From NCBI GenBank assembly GCA_964444125.1, contig CAYUFB010000003.1:1-63916 (forward strand): DNA of 63,916 bases. The letters are read 5' to 3'. This DNA is from CAYUFB01 sp964444125. Its GTDB lineage: Bacteria; Patescibacteriota; Dojkabacteria; B142; JAFGMG01. The translations under genes and the position numbers were made by a program. Below are positions 62,888-63,916 of this stretch, piece by piece; positions within the stretch are counted from its first letter, which is position 1; each line of letters opens with the position of its first letter. A model generated the notes under the pieces. The model did no database searches. It was not told where the DNA came from and saw only the letters and a program-made list of their open reading frames with translations.

Positions 62888-63916
62888 GTGGGCAATATTG
62901 AATATCAATTGTTATTTGATAATGATTCTTTAGTATTGGTATCTGCTGCGCTATTAAACTTTTCCGTTTTTGTTTATTTATTCTCTAAACAAGTTAGTTT
63001 TGAAGAGGCAAGTAAGAAGTTCTTGGCTTATAGTACTTTATCAGTATCCATATGGATATTGAGCTCGTGGATTAATCATGTTGCACAAGATGTAACAGTT
63101 ATTACTCATTCTTCAAGGTTGTCGTATAGCTCTACTGTTGTGGCATTATTTTGTCTCATTTTCTTTGCGTTAAAATATCGTAATCAAAGTATATCAAATG
63201 TATTTTATCTTTTGATGGCTGGATTATTTTCTCTAATACAGTTTACTCCACTGATAATTGAAAAAGGTATTCCTGCAAGTTTAAGCACAAGGGAAGATGC
63301 TGTGTTTGGGAAATTATATTTTGCATGGTCAATATTAATATTAATATTGGTAGTATATCTAATATATTTATTGTATCTGGCATATAAGGAAAACACTGGG
63401 ATTAAAAGAGAGAAGATAAAATTTATTGTTGGATTTTTATTATTATCAGTAATTCTGACCGTATTTTTTAATTTAGTTTTGCCAAATTTTGGTGAACGCT
63501 CTTTTATTTTTGTAGGTCAGTATTCTACCTTTATTTTTGCCCTTGGAGTTAGTTGGGTGGTAATTCAGGATAGATTATATTCTTTCAAATACACAATCGC
63601 GAAAATTCTTTCAATTTTGGCTGTAGGGACAATTCTATTTTTATTAAGTTGGGGGACTCAGAGAATAGAGCAAGTAATTTTGAAATGGGATATAACGCAA
63701 ATTTTTTCTGGAAGAATAATAATATTAGGTATTTTTGTTGGTTCTGTGGTGGCATTGTATATAGATTATTTGAATCCTCAAGTTCGAACAATGATATTTG
63801 ATCGTTTAGGAATTAGTGTCAGCACGCTTGGTCAATTAGAGAACTGGCTACTAGATAAAACTAACGAAACGATTAGAATAGATATCTATATTGAAACATT
63901 TCTTAAAAAGCTTGGA
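62888..63916 (+). CDS. Polytopic membrane protein, possible sensor kinase N-terminus (runs off the edge)
   Basis: A frame of 343 codons starting at a GTG, 19 bases after the glycosyltransferase stop, stays open to the window end. It has about eight hydrophobic segments (e.g. LVLVSAALLNFSVFVYLFS, FVGQYSTFIFALGVSWVVIQD) and then a soluble segment (IFDRLGISVSTLGQLENWLLD) with which the visible part ends. This matches the N-terminal multi-helix module of 7TM histidine kinases, with the kinase core expected beyond 63916. The start codon is uncertain because no ATG is suitably placed. Confidence 0.6.
   Translation, partial: MGNIEYQLLFDNDSLVLVSAALLNFSVFVYLFSKQVSFEEASKKFLAYSTLSVSIWILSSWINHVAQDVTVITHSSRLSYSSTVVALFCLIFFALKYRNQSISNVFYLLMAGLFSLIQFTPLIIEKGIPASLSTREDAVFGKLYFAWSILILILVVYLIYLLYLAYKENTGIKREKIKFIVGFLLLSVILTVFFNLVLPNFGERSFIFVGQYSTFIFALGVSWVVIQDRLYSFKYTIAKILSILAVGTILFLLSWGTQRIEQVILKWDITQIFSGRIIILGIFVGSVVALYIDYLNPQVRTMIFDRLGISVSTLGQLENWLLDKTNETIRIDIYIETFLKKLG

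Overview
The window reads as one chromosomal segment of an AT-rich bacterium (about one third G+C by eye) with a streamlined genome. I judge it most likely a member of the Candidate Phyla Radiation/Patescibacteria, perhaps Dojkabacteria- or Microgenomates-like. The reasons are a ThrS without its TGS domain, an AlaS without its C-terminal domain, few Shine-Dalgarno sites, very large lineage-specific membrane/coiled-coil proteins, a DUF3048 lipoprotein-like protein, and little metabolism beyond a 2-oxoacid:ferredoxin oxidoreductase and a cobalamin adenosyltransferase. The code is standard (TGA is used as stop). The phylum call is inference; no rRNA gene is present.

Layout. 1-3.1 kb: the tail of an IS1595-type transposase, a cysteine-rich anchored protein, an excalibur-domain protein, and two membrane proteins (lycopene-cyclase-like and PAP2). 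3.7-6.6 kb: a class A penicillin-binding protein with Ig-like C-terminal domains. 6.7-15.1 kb: the classical thrS-infC-rpmI-rplT / pheS-pheT block on the minus strand, split by an oppositely oriented fibronectin-like surface protein. 15.2-18.8 kb: tRNA-Val, two unusual tandem hairpin/Shine-Dalgarno units, clpP, a candidate small RNA, a DUF192 protein and mutL. 18.8-19.8 kb: a gene-free kilobase with strong inverted repeats. 19.8-25.7 kb: murB, alaS, an OmpR-type response regulator, a Gre-like protein and folC.

25.7-51.1 kb is the most unusual part: about 25 kb of minus-strand genes, mostly without recognisable function. Very large coiled-coil and glycine-zipper membrane proteins (1697, 1157 and 1086 residues) alternate with small acidic soluble proteins. 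They include a VirB6/TrbL-like polytopic protein and two small paralogues, and are followed by an Ig-domain anchored protein, a DUF3048 protein and a solute-binding lipoprotein. I infer a cell-surface or secretion-like machine. No ATPase is encoded here, so its type cannot be fixed.

51.3-63.9 kb: PduO-type cobalamin adenosyltransferase, an ECF sigma factor with a PEGA/beta-propeller membrane partner, a cyclophilin lipoprotein, DinD, the two-gene 2-oxoacid:ferredoxin oxidoreductase, a soluble histidine kinase, a divergent pair of XRE-type regulators (one frameshifted), a glycosyltransferase, and a truncated polytopic protein at the right edge.

Regulatory signals: several promoters of the TTGNNN-(16-18)-TATAAT class can be read, and some have the -10 box only 6-8 bases before the start codon, which suggests leaderless mRNAs. 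Three intergenic arrays of degenerate 10-base repeats share an architecture, and two of them share a hairpin core with a compensatory base change.
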